NCBI GenBank assembly: GCA_035415725.1
Contig: DAOOGN010000073.1
Span: 1 to 23,233 of the forward strand
Source of the DNA: DSWT01 sp035415725
GTDB taxonomy: Bacteria; Chloroflexota; Anaerolineae; B4-G1; SLSP01
DNA length: 23,233 nucleotides
Direction of reading: 5' to 3'
Part shown: positions 6,919 to 14,524 of the stretch, piece by piece
How the letters are laid out: every line of letters begins with the position of its first letter
Numbering within the stretch: position 1 is the stretch's first letter
Position numbers and translations under genes: made by a program
The notes under the pieces: model-generated
Seen by the model: the letters and a program-made list of their open reading frames with translations, nothing else
The model's database searches: none
What the model was told of the DNA's origin: nothing

Positions 6919-9302
6919 GACAGCGCTCCCGCAGCGTCCTCTGCGTCCTGTTCGCGTTTTATAGGGAACAGAACGGTAAAGGTGCTGCCGCGTTCCGGCG
7001 CGCTGTCTACCCAGACCCGTCCACCGTGCGCCTCAACCAGGGCCTTGGTGATCGTCAAGCCGATCCCCAGGCCGCCGGCCTCCAGGCTCAGGGGATTCTC
7101 GCCCCGGTAAAAGCGTTGCCAGATGAGGGCTTGCTGATCCAATGGAATGCCGATCCCGGTGTCGGCGACCCACAGAGAAAAATGAGTCGGCTGGCCCAAC
7201 GTGCCATAGATGGCCCGACAACCCACGACGATCTTCCCGTCGGGATACGTGAATTTGATCGCATTACTCAACAGGTTGTCCAGAATCAACCGCAGGCGGT
7301 TAGGATCCACTTCGACAAGCGGCAAATCGGTGGGTAAGTCTACATCCACCGTCAGCATCTGCTCTTCGATGCGCTCACGATAGCGGCCGACCAATTCGCG
7401 CACCACCGTAGGGACATCCACTTTCTGATAGTGCAGTCCCACGTGGCCTTTTTCAATCTCTGCCACCAGGATGATATTGTCCGTCAACGAGCCCATCCGC
7501 ACCGTATTTTCGCGGATCACATTCAGAAATTGCCGAAACGCCGGCGGCAATTCACCGGCCATGCCGGAGAGTATCACCTCGGTGTAACCCTTGATGGCCG
7601 TGAGGGGCGTGCGTAATTCGTGGGAGATGCTGTCGATAAACTCACGTTTCGACTGCTCGGCCAGATATTCGCGGGTGATGTCCTGCAAAACGGCGACCAC
7701 CCCCAGACGCTCGACGTTTTTCAAGATAACCGGAGCGGCGCTGACGCGGATGCGTTGCTCGCCGAGGTTGAAGGTCGTCTCAAAGGTCTCGCCTAAGCCG
7801 ACCAGAGCATCTGGATCCAGTTCGCCTTGCAAAGCGGGCATGGAAAGCACTTCTTGGACCGATTTGCCCAGGACTTCCTCACGCCGTAGGTTCAGGATAC
7901 GTTCGGCGGCCTGATTGAGCAGGATAAAGCATCCGCGCGCATCGATGACAAGGATGCCCTCGGCCATACTTTCGAGAATCGCGTCCTGGCGTCGCAATTC
8001 GGCCTCGCGCACCTTGAGCAAACGGCTCAATTCCTGCGCCTGTGCTGTCACCGCCGTGTACAATCGATGATTCTCCACCGCACCGGCAATTTGCACGGCA
8101 ATCGTCGTCGCCAAAAGCTCCTGTTCTGAGGTAAACTTTGCCTTCGACGGTGCATTGTATGCCACCAATACACCCATCACCCGCTCCTGGCGTGACAAGG
8201 GCTGGATCAACAGCGGACCTCTCTCTGTCACCCCCAGGAGATCGAAGAGCGTGCGCAACTGGACGATTTCTTCTTCCGGGCCGAAGACAAGCTGCTGTTG
8301 ACGCAAGGCGAATTTGAGATTGGGGTAGTCTTTCAGCGCAATTTGCTGTGGGACTTCGGCCTTGGCCCCCAGTGTGCGATATAAAGCGGCCAGATGCAGT
8401 ATTTCAGGGTCGTCCTGATCGGTCAGCAAGATGGCGACGGCGTCGGCGCGCAACGCCATCGCCACGCTGTCGGCGACCTGTTCGAGCATTCCGTGCAGAT
8501 CCAGGCGTTCGCCGATGGAGCGCGTCGCCTCGATCAAGAAAAGCAACTCCTGACTCTGGCGCAGGGCCTCCTTGCTCAAATCCTGCAAATCTTGACGATA
8601 AGAGTCCAAATCCTGCAAGACCGAACGATAGAGCGAAATAGCAAAGAGAGGATAAGCCACCAGACCGCACAACCGTCCCCACCCCTCGCCGATGGGCAAC
8701 GGCGCTCCCCATACCTGGGATCCAAGCAACCCCAAGAGGGCGCCACCGCCCAAAAGAAGCAACGCCGCCAGGGTCGTGCCGCCTTGTCCCTTCGTGTGGA
8801 AGAAGATCACCGCCCCCCCCCAGGCGGCGATAGCCGAGAGGATGTACCATACCGGCACTTGCCAGGAGTGCACATTGTAGGTCAAAGGCCGGTTTAGTGC
8901 CTCTCCATACCAGAGGAGCGAAGCGCCCACCAGCAACACACCCCACCCCACCAACAGCCCTATAAGCAATGCCTGACTCTGATGTTCCCAGAGTGGCCGG
9001 CCAAAGGCCCACACCAGCAGTAAAATCGAAAGCAACCCACCGGCGTACATAAACGGCGCACTGATGATCGCCACCGGCGTGTCTGTTTGCAGATGGAAGG
9101 GGGCCAGCAACGCCGAAAGCAGGTGAACGGCCATCGCGCCGCCCACGGCGATCAAGTAGGGTTTTAATTCGGCGCTATGTGTGTGACGCCATTCGGTCAA
9201 GACAATCCCTGCCGCCGAAAATAGCCCCAGCAGGACGAGCAGGTGATAGACAACAGTGCCGGGGATCGCGGTTAAAAGATAGGGAAGAAACTCAAAGCCC
9301 AT
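6915..9302 (-). CDS. Membrane-bound hybrid-sensor-type histidine kinase (7-8 TM, GAF, PAS, HisKA, HATPase)
   Basis: This 795-residue sensor kinase starts with about seven hydrophobic helices (residues 8-230). A short coiled coil leads into a GAF domain (about 255-410) and a PAS domain (about 440-545, starting DAILESMAEGILVID). The HisKA box SHELRTPLTAIKGYTE puts the phospho-accepting histidine at residue 561. The HATPase domain has an N box (LILDNLLSNAIKFT), DTGIGIP, and the GLGIGL lid. There is no receiver domain, and no response regulator lies in the window, so the partner is unknown. AAAGGAGGT precedes the ATG by 8 nt. It lies 58 nt after xseB and overlaps the DUF192 gene by 4 nt, so cell-wall and biotin genes share its transcript. 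Confidence 0.95.
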   Translation of the reverse strand: MGFEFLPYLLTAIPGTVVYHLLVLLGLFSAAGIVLTEWRHTHSAELKPYLIAVGGAMAVHLLSALLAPFHLQTDTPVAIISAPFMYAGGLLSILLLVWAFGRPLWEHQSQALLIGLLVGWGVLLVGASLLWYGEALNRPLTYNVHSWQVPVWYILSAIAAWGGAVIFFHTKGQGGTTLAALLLLGGGALLGLLGSQVWGAPLPIGEGWGRLCGLVAYPLFAISLYRSVLQDLDSYRQDLQDLSKEALRQSQELLFLIEATRSIGERLDLHGMLEQVADSVAMALRADAVAILLTDQDDPEILHLAALYRTLGAKAEVPQQIALKDYPNLKFALRQQQLVFGPEEEIVQLRTLFDLLGVTERGPLLIQPLSRQERVMGVLVAYNAPSKAKFTSEQELLATTIAVQIAGAVENHRLYTAVTAQAQELSRLLKVREAELRRQDAILESMAEGILVIDARGCFILLNQAAERILNLRREEVLGKSVQEVLSMPALQGELDPDALVGLGETFETTFNLGEQRIRVSAAPVILKNVERLGVVAVLQDITREYLAEQSKREFIDSISHELRTPLTAIKGYTEVILSGMAGELPPAFRQFLNVIRENTVRMGSLTDNIILVAEIEKGHVGLHYQKVDVPTVVRELVGRYRERIEEQMLTVDVDLPTDLPLVEVDPNRLRLILDNLLSNAIKFTYPDGKIVVGCRAIYGTLGQPTHFSLWVADTGIGIPLDQQALIWQRFYRGENPLSLEAGGLGIGLTITKALVEAHGGRVWVDSAPERGSTFTVLFPIKREQDAEDAAGALS

Positions 9303-9360
9303 GGGAGCGGACCTCCTTTACCAGAAGTTGCAGGCAGGATAAGCACCACCGACGTCGGCT

Positions 9361-9597
9361 CTACGCTTCTGTAGCCACGGCAGTCGTCTCACAATTATCA
9401 ACGCCGGTAGGGACCAGTTGCCGGATCCGCAGCTCAACCGTATCCAAAAGATGTTGGCAGCGCGCGGCCAAAGCGCGTCCACGCTGGTAAAGGATTACCG
9501 TCTGATTCAAGTCGAGTGTGCCATCTTCCAACTTTTCAACGACGGATTCCAGTTCGGTCAAAGCATCTTCAAAAGACAATTGTTCGATAGCCTCCAT
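9361..9597 (-). CDS. xseB: Exodeoxyribonuclease VII small subunit
   Basis: XseB forms the multi-copy helical partner of XseA in exonuclease VII, which trims single-stranded DNA in repair. The 78-residue product has the family signature: SFEDALTELESVVEKLEDGTLDLNQTVILYQRG, followed by a second helix containing CQHLLDTVELRI. The usual partner xseA is not next to it: the upstream neighbour is divergent. A good promoter lies about 70 nt upstream. The ribosome site is a G-rich run 10 nt before the ATG. Confidence 0.92.
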   Translation of the reverse strand: MEAIEQLSFEDALTELESVVEKLEDGTLDLNQTVILYQRGRALAARCQHLLDTVELRIRQLVPTGVDNCETTAVATEA

Positions 9598-9674
9598 AAA
9601 CAGAGACCCCCTTGATATTCAGGATGACGAAGCGTCCAAGTCCATGTAAGGACAGCAGCCAGCTACCCTCATCC

Positions 9675-9702
9675 ATTATAGCCCGGTTTCAGCTATTGTC
9701 GA
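9675..9702 (-). promoter_or_regulatory. Candidate sigma-70 promoter of xseB and following operon
   Basis: On the minus strand TCGACA (9697-9702) and a perfect TATAAT (9675-9680) are 16 nt apart. Transcription would begin near 9668, about 70 nt before xseB. Confidence 0.6.
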
Positions 9703-9832
9703 AAATCCCCGGGTGTATTTCAGCATGGAGGTGGGGGCGTAGTCCAGCCCCTGCTGGGCGTGTTTTTTACACTGGAAACGGGCACAAGGCCCCAGTCCAT
9801 CCATTGAAATGCACCTCCATTCCTCACGTCAT

Positions 9833-9860
9833 TTGACGACACCACCAACGCCGTTATACT
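9833..9860 (+). promoter_or_regulatory. Candidate sigma-70 promoter of the beta-lactamase-like gene
   Basis: TTGACG (9833-9838) and TATACT (9855-9860) are separated by 16 nt. The expected start is near 9867, which coincides with the ATG of a short upstream open frame. Confidence 0.55.
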
Positions 9861-9866
9861 TAATCC

Positions 9867-9926
9867 ATGGCTATTGGCGAAAACTTGCTGCCCCCTCTTG
9901 AAAACGACCTGGAATTGACAAGGTGA
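9867..9926 (+). CDS. Possible 19-residue leader peptide
   Basis: An ATG at the predicted transcription start opens a 19-codon frame, MAIGENLLPPLENDLELTR. Its TGA falls inside the Shine-Dalgarno (AAGGTGA, 9920-9926) of the next gene. If transcribed from the promoter at 9833-9860 it would be translated leaderless. It may equally be chance; nothing beyond position supports it. Confidence 0.2.
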   Translation: MAIGENLLPPLENDLELTR

Positions 9927-9933
9927 GATTGGC

Positions 9934-11388
9934 TTGAGACAAGCACGATACAAAATTGCATGGGTCACTTTCATCCTGTTGACCGTCCTCATCCTGGGCG
10001 GCGCATGGGTCTATACAAACTGGCGGTCGAGCCAGACGATGTTGCCGCCGGGGTTGACCATCAACGGGCAGCCGCTGGGCGGCATGACCCGCGAGCAGGC
10101 GCTGGATGCCATAGCCCTGGCTTACACCCAGCCGATCACGGTCTACTACGCCGACAAGCTCACCCCGCTTTTGCTACCGGAGATGCTGGAACTGTCGCTG
10201 GATGAGGAAGCGACCGCCCAAAACCTCGATCGGGTGCTAACCGCGCGTACCGGCATCCAGGGGTTTATCACTTACCTGAGGGATCAAATGCTCAACCACG
10301 AGCCGGAAGCTCAGGAAGTCGCCGCCGTTGTCACCTACTCCCGCGAGCGTGTCGATGCCTTTTTGGCCCGCCTCGCCCAGAAGTACGACCATCCACCGCA
10401 GAATGCCGTTCTCCTGGCCGAGGCCGGCACCTTCCGTCCGGCTCAGGATGGCACCACGCTGGATATTCAGGCTTCGCTGCCCCTGTTGATCAAAGCCATC
10501 CTATCCGCCGCGCCTCAAGATCGTGAGGTACATCTCGTGGTGGATATCGAACCTGCGCCGGAAACCTCCATCACCATCCTGCAACAAGCGCTCGAGGCCG
10601 CCCTGAGCGATTTTACCGGCGTCGCGGGAATTTTCGCCAAAGACCTGCGCCGGGGTCAGGAATTCTGCTACAACTGCGACACAGCGTTTTCGGGCGTCGG
10701 CGCCTTAAAAATTGCTATTGCCGTCAGCCTGTATGCGGAACTCGATACGTCGCCGGACGCAAATTCTGCCGCGCTCATCGACACGCTGGTGAGCGAGAGC
10801 GACAACGCCACCGCCAATGGACTCCTCGCCCAGATCGGCGCGGGGGACGCCTACAGCGGAGCCTTGCGGGTGACCGACCTGTTGTGGGGATTGGGACTGC
10901 GCCATACCTTCATCGCTGCCCCCTATGATCTCTCCGGCGTCGCGATCCCACCGGACATTGCCGCGGTCGCGGGCACCGGCAGTAGTACCCATCCCGCCCC
11001 GGAGTTACAAACCCTCCCCATCGAAACAGGCTTACTTGTGGAAGGGCTGTATCACGGCGCGAAGAACGGTGGATTCCTGCGCGCCGTCTATCCGCAAAAA
11101 ATCACCGCGGAGGAATGTCAGGCCATCCTGGCGAGCCTGGAACGCAATGCGGGGCATGCCCTGTTGAGCGCCGGCATGCCGTCCGGCACACGGGTCGCGC
11201 ACCAGCACGGTTGGTCCGACAAAACCCACGCCGATATCGCCCTGGTGTACGGTCCGCAGACCGACTTCGTATTGGTAGTGTACCTGTATCAGCCCGAGTG
11301 GCTAGTATGGGATGAGAGTGCGCCGACTTTTGCGACCATCGGACGGTTAGTGTATCATTTTTACAATGGGGGAGAGATGGGAGAGTAA
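9934..11388 (+). CDS. Membrane-anchored class-A-beta-lactamase-like protein, probably catalytically dead
   Basis: The 484-residue product begins with one membrane helix (about 8-28). A YoaR-like putative peptidoglycan-binding module follows (about 40-205, including LPPGLTINGQPLGGMTREQALDAI). The C-terminal half (about 220-480) is a penicillin-interactive serine hydrolase fold. The expected SxxK reads GALK, with lysine 259 present but glycine 256 where the nucleophile should be. The SDN motif is intact (289-291). The KTG-equivalent reads HQHG, with glutamine in place of lysine. It is therefore read as a pseudoenzyme that may bind rather than cut cell-wall substrate. The start is a TTG with AAGGTGA 7 nt upstream; no in-frame ATG competes. 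It precedes, but is not controlled by, the cyclic-di-AMP riboswitch. Confidence 0.82.
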   Translation: MRQARYKIAWVTFILLTVLILGGAWVYTNWRSSQTMLPPGLTINGQPLGGMTREQALDAIALAYTQPITVYYADKLTPLLLPEMLELSLDEEATAQNLDRVLTARTGIQGFITYLRDQMLNHEPEAQEVAAVVTYSRERVDAFLARLAQKYDHPPQNAVLLAEAGTFRPAQDGTTLDIQASLPLLIKAILSAAPQDREVHLVVDIEPAPETSITILQQALEAALSDFTGVAGIFAKDLRRGQEFCYNCDTAFSGVGALKIAIAVSLYAELDTSPDANSAALIDTLVSESDNATANGLLAQIGAGDAYSGALRVTDLLWGLGLRHTFIAAPYDLSGVAIPPDIAAVAGTGSSTHPAPELQTLPIETGLLVEGLYHGAKNGGFLRAVYPQKITAEECQAILASLERNAGHALLSAGMPSGTRVAHQHGWSDKTHADIALVYGPQTDFVLVVYLYQPEWLVWDESAPTFATIGRLVYHFYNGGEMGE

Positions 11389-11436
11389 GTTGGCAGTGTC
11401 AACACGTTATGCACCTTCCCTGTCCATGGTAGAGTA

Positions 11437-11475
11437 TTGACAGGTATTCAATCTGTGCTAAGTTTGCTTTATACA
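11437..11475 (+). promoter_or_regulatory. Candidate promoter of the riboswitch-DUF362 transcript
   Basis: Two overlapping possibilities exist: TTGACA (11437-11442) with TAAGTT (11459-11464) after 16 nt, or TTCAAT (11447-11452) with TATACA (11470-11475) after 17 nt. Either gives a start 25-40 nt before the aptamer. Confidence 0.35.
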
Positions 11476-11507
11476 CGACGTTATCGCGTGTGAACAATGA
11501 AATAGGG

Positions 11508-11632
11508 ATGCCGAATGTGCAAGTGACTCACACTTGCCGGCGGGGGAACCAGAGTGGGGGCGAATCGGCGGATACCATCCACTGTAGGGTCAGCTTCTTC
11601 GATCCAAGCCCGGCAGCTAACCTCGTAGGCAT
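11508..11632 (+). promoter_or_regulatory. Cyclic-di-AMP riboswitch (ydaO/yuaA class)
   Basis: The conserved elements of the class appear in order. They are the P1 5' strand ATGCC with GAAT (11508-11516), and a P2 hairpin GCAAGTG/CACTTGC. GGGGGAACCA, GGGGGCGAATC and GTAGGGT follow. The 3' core GGCAGCTAACCTCGTAGGC then leads into GGCAT (11628-11632), which closes P1. These match remembered aptamers of the family nearly element for element, for example the Thermoanaerobacter one with GCCGAAU, GGAGGAACC, GUAGGG and CAGCUAACU. An intrinsic terminator follows 8 nt later. AGGC at 11627-11630 can pair either in P1 or with GCCT at 11646-11649 of the terminator. That predicts an OFF switch: ligand holds P1 and frees the terminator. 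The next gene in the same direction is the first DUF362 gene. Confidence 0.93.
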
Positions 11633-11639
11633 GACGAAG

Positions 11640-11672
11640 AAGGCTGCCTGGTGGGATAAGGAGCCTTTTTTT
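11640..11672 (+). terminator. Intrinsic terminator, expression platform of the riboswitch
   Basis: AAGGCT (11640-11645) pairs with AGCCTT (11662-11667), and CCT (11647-11649) with AGG (11659-11661), around a 9-nt loop with one bulged G. A run of seven T (11666-11672) follows directly. This is a classic rho-independent terminator in the sense of the aptamer. Confidence 0.88.
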
Positions 11673-11702
11673 GTTAGTTGCTTTTAGACCCAGCGGTCAA
11701 CC

Positions 11703-11749
11703 GTTGGCGCATGCCAACCTTTCAATAGCCCGCCGGCGGGCATCCCGCC
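11703..11749. repeat. Palindromic cluster between terminator and DUF362 gene
   Basis: GTTGGC-GCAT-GCCAAC (11703-11718) is followed by the perfect 14-nt palindrome GCCCGCCGGCGGGC (11728-11741), which overlaps a GGCGGG-CAT-CCCGCC hairpin (11735-11749). The element looks like a small REP-type palindrome in the leader, 37 nt before the DUF362 start. Confidence 0.5.
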
Positions 11750-11785
11750 CGCTCTACCAGACTGTTTTATACGAGGAGTGAACAC

Positions 11786-13045
11786 ATGATGAAGACAAAC
11801 ACCGATTACAAAGTTCGTGCTGTATACTGTGATTACAAAGCCGATGATGATGCCGTCTACGCGGCGTTGCGGCGGGCCACGCTGCCCTTGGAGCGTTCGT
11901 GGGTGAAACTCCGGGCGGCGAAGCGCATTGCCATCAAATTCAACCAGGACTGGGTGCTCAGTCATGTAGTGTACTTCGAGGGGCAGCGCCGTCAGTTGGT
12001 GAGTGACAGTGTAGCCCGCGCCGTCTTGCGTCTACTGCGTGAAGAGACCGCCGCCGAACTGGTCTGCGTCGATGCCAGCTACTACGTAATGTATCAGGAG
12101 AACGCCTCTACCGTCGCCGACACCACGACACTGGAGGCAGTCCTCCGTGAGTTCGATGTGCCGTACATCGACGGCACAAAACCGCCCTACAAAGTCGTCA
12201 CCGTGCCCGGCGGCGGGCGGATGTTCGAGCAATACGGGATGATGCAAGATGTGGTCGAGGCCGATGCGGTGGTCTCCGTGGCAAAGATGAAGAATCACGC
12301 CTATATGGGCGTCACCGCCTGTCTCAAGAACCTCTTCGGGCTGATGCCGACAGCCTTACCGGGTCGTCCGCGGCATTATTATCACCATCTCGTGCGAATG
12401 CCCTACATGCTGGCAGACATCGGACGCCTTCTCAACCCGGCGCTCAACATCGTGGATGCCCTGGTGGGGCAGGCCAGCTCGGAATGGGGACGCGAACCGG
12501 ACATCGGGCGTATCGTCAATGCGCTCATCGCCGGCGACCAGGTCATCGCCACCGACGCCTGTGTCACGCACTTGATGGGTCACAATCCGCACAGCGACTG
12601 GCTCACCGAACCGTTCCACCGCGACCGCAACGCCCTGCTCGTGGCCGCCGAAGGCGGCTTTGGCACAGTCGATGTGAACGCCATCGACTTCGTGTCCGAA
12701 GTGGCCCCGCAGCCTGAGGGCACATTCTTCGCCATAAAAGGCGACGACCTGCGCACCATCGTCACCTGGCGACGCACGATGTGTGAGCAGGCGCTCTATT
12801 ACCGCGACCACCAACGCAACTTCGTGGACAAGTACGCCGGCGAATTCATCCTACTCCAGGACGGGGAGGTGAAGTGGCACAACACGGACGGGATGCTGCG
12901 CGTCAGCCGCCGCCAGCTCTCCGGCGCCCATGCGGATCACGCGATGTTCTTCAAATACGTCGATCCTGAAGAGCGCGAGCAGGAGCATTACGAGGTGTAC
13001 GAGCAGGCTCTCCGGCATGTCCAAGGTCTAGGGTTGAGAGCCTAA
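11786..13045 (+). CDS. DUF362 domain protein, copy A
   Basis: This is a cytosolic protein of the DUF362 (COG2006) family; its reaction is not established. The family features visible are KFNQD in a Rossmann-like start (about residues 53-57), the hallmark AKMKNHAYMGVTACLKNLFGLMP (about 166-188), and ATDACVTHLMGHNP near residue 257. No ferredoxin-type cysteine clusters are fused to it, unlike some DUF362 proteins. AGGAG lies 7 nt before the ATG. It is the first gene behind the cyclic-di-AMP riboswitch. The tandem neighbour downstream is about two-thirds identical by eye, so the pair arose by duplication. Confidence 0.88.
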   Translation: MMKTNTDYKVRAVYCDYKADDDAVYAALRRATLPLERSWVKLRAAKRIAIKFNQDWVLSHVVYFEGQRRQLVSDSVARAVLRLLREETAAELVCVDASYYVMYQENASTVADTTTLEAVLREFDVPYIDGTKPPYKVVTVPGGGRMFEQYGMMQDVVEADAVVSVAKMKNHAYMGVTACLKNLFGLMPTALPGRPRHYYHHLVRMPYMLADIGRLLNPALNIVDALVGQASSEWGREPDIGRIVNALIAGDQVIATDACVTHLMGHNPHSDWLTEPFHRDRNALLVAAEGGFGTVDVNAIDFVSEVAPQPEGTFFAIKGDDLRTIVTWRRTMCEQALYYRDHQRNFVDKYAGEFILLQDGEVKWHNTDGMLRVSRRQLSGAHADHAMFFKYVDPEEREQEHYEVYEQALRHVQGLGLRA

Positions 13046-13101
13046 TTTTCTCTGTGAACTCTGCGCCCTCCGTCGCTAGTGGCAAGGGAGATCAATCAAC
13101 G

Positions 13102-14355
13102 ATGAATATGCAAAAACAGGAATACTGTGTTCGCGCGATGTACTGTGATTATCGCGCCGAGGATGAAATTGTTTACGCCACGCTCAAACGCGCTACCGCG
13201 CCGCTGACGCGGGCATGGGCCAAGCTCAAGGCCGCAAAACGCATCGGCATCAAATTCAACCAGGACTATGCTCCCGCACACACACCGTATTTCGAGGGGC
13301 AGCGCCAGCAACTCGTCAGCGACCAGGTCGCGCGGGCAGTCGTGCGCTTGCTACAGGAAGAGACCAACGCCGAACTGTTCTACGTGGATACCTCGGTCTT
13401 CCACCGCGATGGCAGCCCTGATCCGGTCGAATCCACCCACCTGGCCCCGCTGATGCGCGCATGTGGCGTTCCCTACGTCAATGCTGACATTCCACCCTTT
13501 AGCGTGTACCAGGTCCCCGGCGGCGGACAAATGTTCCGCCAGTACATACTGCCGGATCGCGTCATGCAGGCCGATGCGCTGGTCGATGTCCAGCGGATGA
13601 AAAACCATGCTTTTATGGGCATCACACTGACGCTCAAGAACCTCTTCGGCCTGATGCCGATGCGGGAACCGCAGGGCCGTTCCCGCCAATACTTCCATCA
13701 TCTGGTACGGATGCCCTCCATGCTCGCCGACATCGGGCGGCTCTTCAACCCCACACTGAACATCATTGACGCCCTCATCGCCCAGGCCGGGGGAGAATGG
13801 AGCGCCACGGGGCAAGAAGTGCCGCGCATCGTCAATGCCCTTATCGCCGGCGATCATCCTGTCGCCACCGATGCCGTGGGCACACACTTGATGGGCCTCG
13901 ATCCGACGGCGGACTGGCTCACCGAGCCGTTCCACCGTGACCGCAACGCCCTGCTCGTGGCCGCCGAGGGCGGCTTTGGCACGGTCAACCTGGACGAAAT
14001 CGACTGGATTTCCGAAGTGCCCCCGCAGCCGGCAGGCACCTTCTTCGCAGCGATGACCGATGAAGTGTCGCGCGTCATCTCCTGGCGGCGCACCACCTGC
14101 GAGCAGGCGCTCTACTACCGCGACCATCGACAAGACTTCATCGACCGGTACGCCGGGCAGTACATCCTCCTGCAAGAGAACGAGGTCAGGTGGCACAGCG
14201 AGAGCAGCTATCTTCGAGGCAGCCGGCGCTTCCTCTCCGGCGACCGTCCTGACCAGGCGATGTGGCTCAAGTACGTCGATCCCGACGAGGCCGAAGGCGA
14301 ACACTTCGAGGTGTACGAGCGGGCGCTGGCGGATCTCCAGGCGCGGGGGCTGTGA
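13102..14355 (+). CDS. DUF362 domain protein, copy B
   Basis: This is the tandem paralogue of the preceding gene, with the same motifs: KFNQD, QRMKNHAFMGITLTLKNLFGLMP and ATDAVGTHLMGLDP. The function is unknown. A longer frame opens at an ATG at 13054, but AGGGAG at 13085-13090 points to the ATG at 13102, and similarity to copy A begins only after it. The gap to copy A is 56 nt with no terminator, so both should share the riboswitch-controlled transcript. A 65-bp segment (13918-13982) differs from copy A (12602-12666) at only three synonymous positions, which suggests gene conversion or strong constraint. Confidence 0.88.
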   Translation: MNMQKQEYCVRAMYCDYRAEDEIVYATLKRATAPLTRAWAKLKAAKRIGIKFNQDYAPAHTPYFEGQRQQLVSDQVARAVVRLLQEETNAELFYVDTSVFHRDGSPDPVESTHLAPLMRACGVPYVNADIPPFSVYQVPGGGQMFRQYILPDRVMQADALVDVQRMKNHAFMGITLTLKNLFGLMPMREPQGRSRQYFHHLVRMPSMLADIGRLFNPTLNIIDALIAQAGGEWSATGQEVPRIVNALIAGDHPVATDAVGTHLMGLDPTADWLTEPFHRDRNALLVAAEGGFGTVNLDEIDWISEVPPQPAGTFFAAMTDEVSRVISWRRTTCEQALYYRDHRQDFIDRYAGQYILLQENEVRWHSESSYLRGSRRFLSGDRPDQAMWLKYVDPDEAEGEHFEVYERALADLQARGL

Positions 14356-14429
14356 AGTGCGGCTTGACCGCTTCCGGGTTCAACGTCCGTGGACTCCCCC
14401 GGCGTGTGTTCGGGTGCTCTCCGCCCTAC
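14356..14429. repeat. 74-bp dispersed repeat, copy 1
   Basis: This begins directly after the stop of DUF362 copy B. It matches 19632-19705 at 71 of 74 positions in the same orientation. It contains a small internal palindrome (GTCC-GT-GGAC) nested inside CCGGG/CCCGG. Confidence 0.85.
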
Positions 14430-14460
14430 CTTCCAGGCGAAGCTCACGTTCCCTCTCTCT

Positions 14461-14503
14461 CCCCCCACCTGACCGGTTGTTTCGCCCCCGGCCGGGTGGG
14501 GGG
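14461..14503. terminator. C-rich hairpin at a convergent gene junction
   Basis: The arm 14461-14476 (CCCCCCACCTGACCGG) pairs with 14488-14503 with one mismatch and one wobble around an 11-nt loop. It lies between the 3' ends of the DUF362 pair (plus) and the coiled-coil gene pair (minus). Its make-up is like that of the hairpins at 171, 2230 and 2323. Confidence 0.55.
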
Positions 14504-14524
14504 GTGAGATAGGCACAGAACGCC

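Larger units (their letters stand above)
9598..9933. other. Divergent promoter region between xseB and the beta-lactamase-like gene
   Basis: This 336-nt region carries a minus-strand promoter for xseB and a plus-strand promoter for the gene at 9934, both listed separately. It also contains a 9-bp inverted repeat, ATGGAGGTG (9725-9733) with CACCTCCAT (9813-9821), and a CGTC-ATTT-GACG hairpin that overlaps the plus-strand -35 box. Confidence 0.6.

Noticed and set aside
11490..11687. 65-codon frame MNNEIGMPNVQ...
   Set aside because: It covers exactly the cyclic-di-AMP aptamer and terminator; the RNA explains the sequence conservation.
13351..14304. 317-codon minus-strand frame
   Set aside because: It is a shadow of the second DUF362 gene, whose motifs match its paralogue codon by codon.
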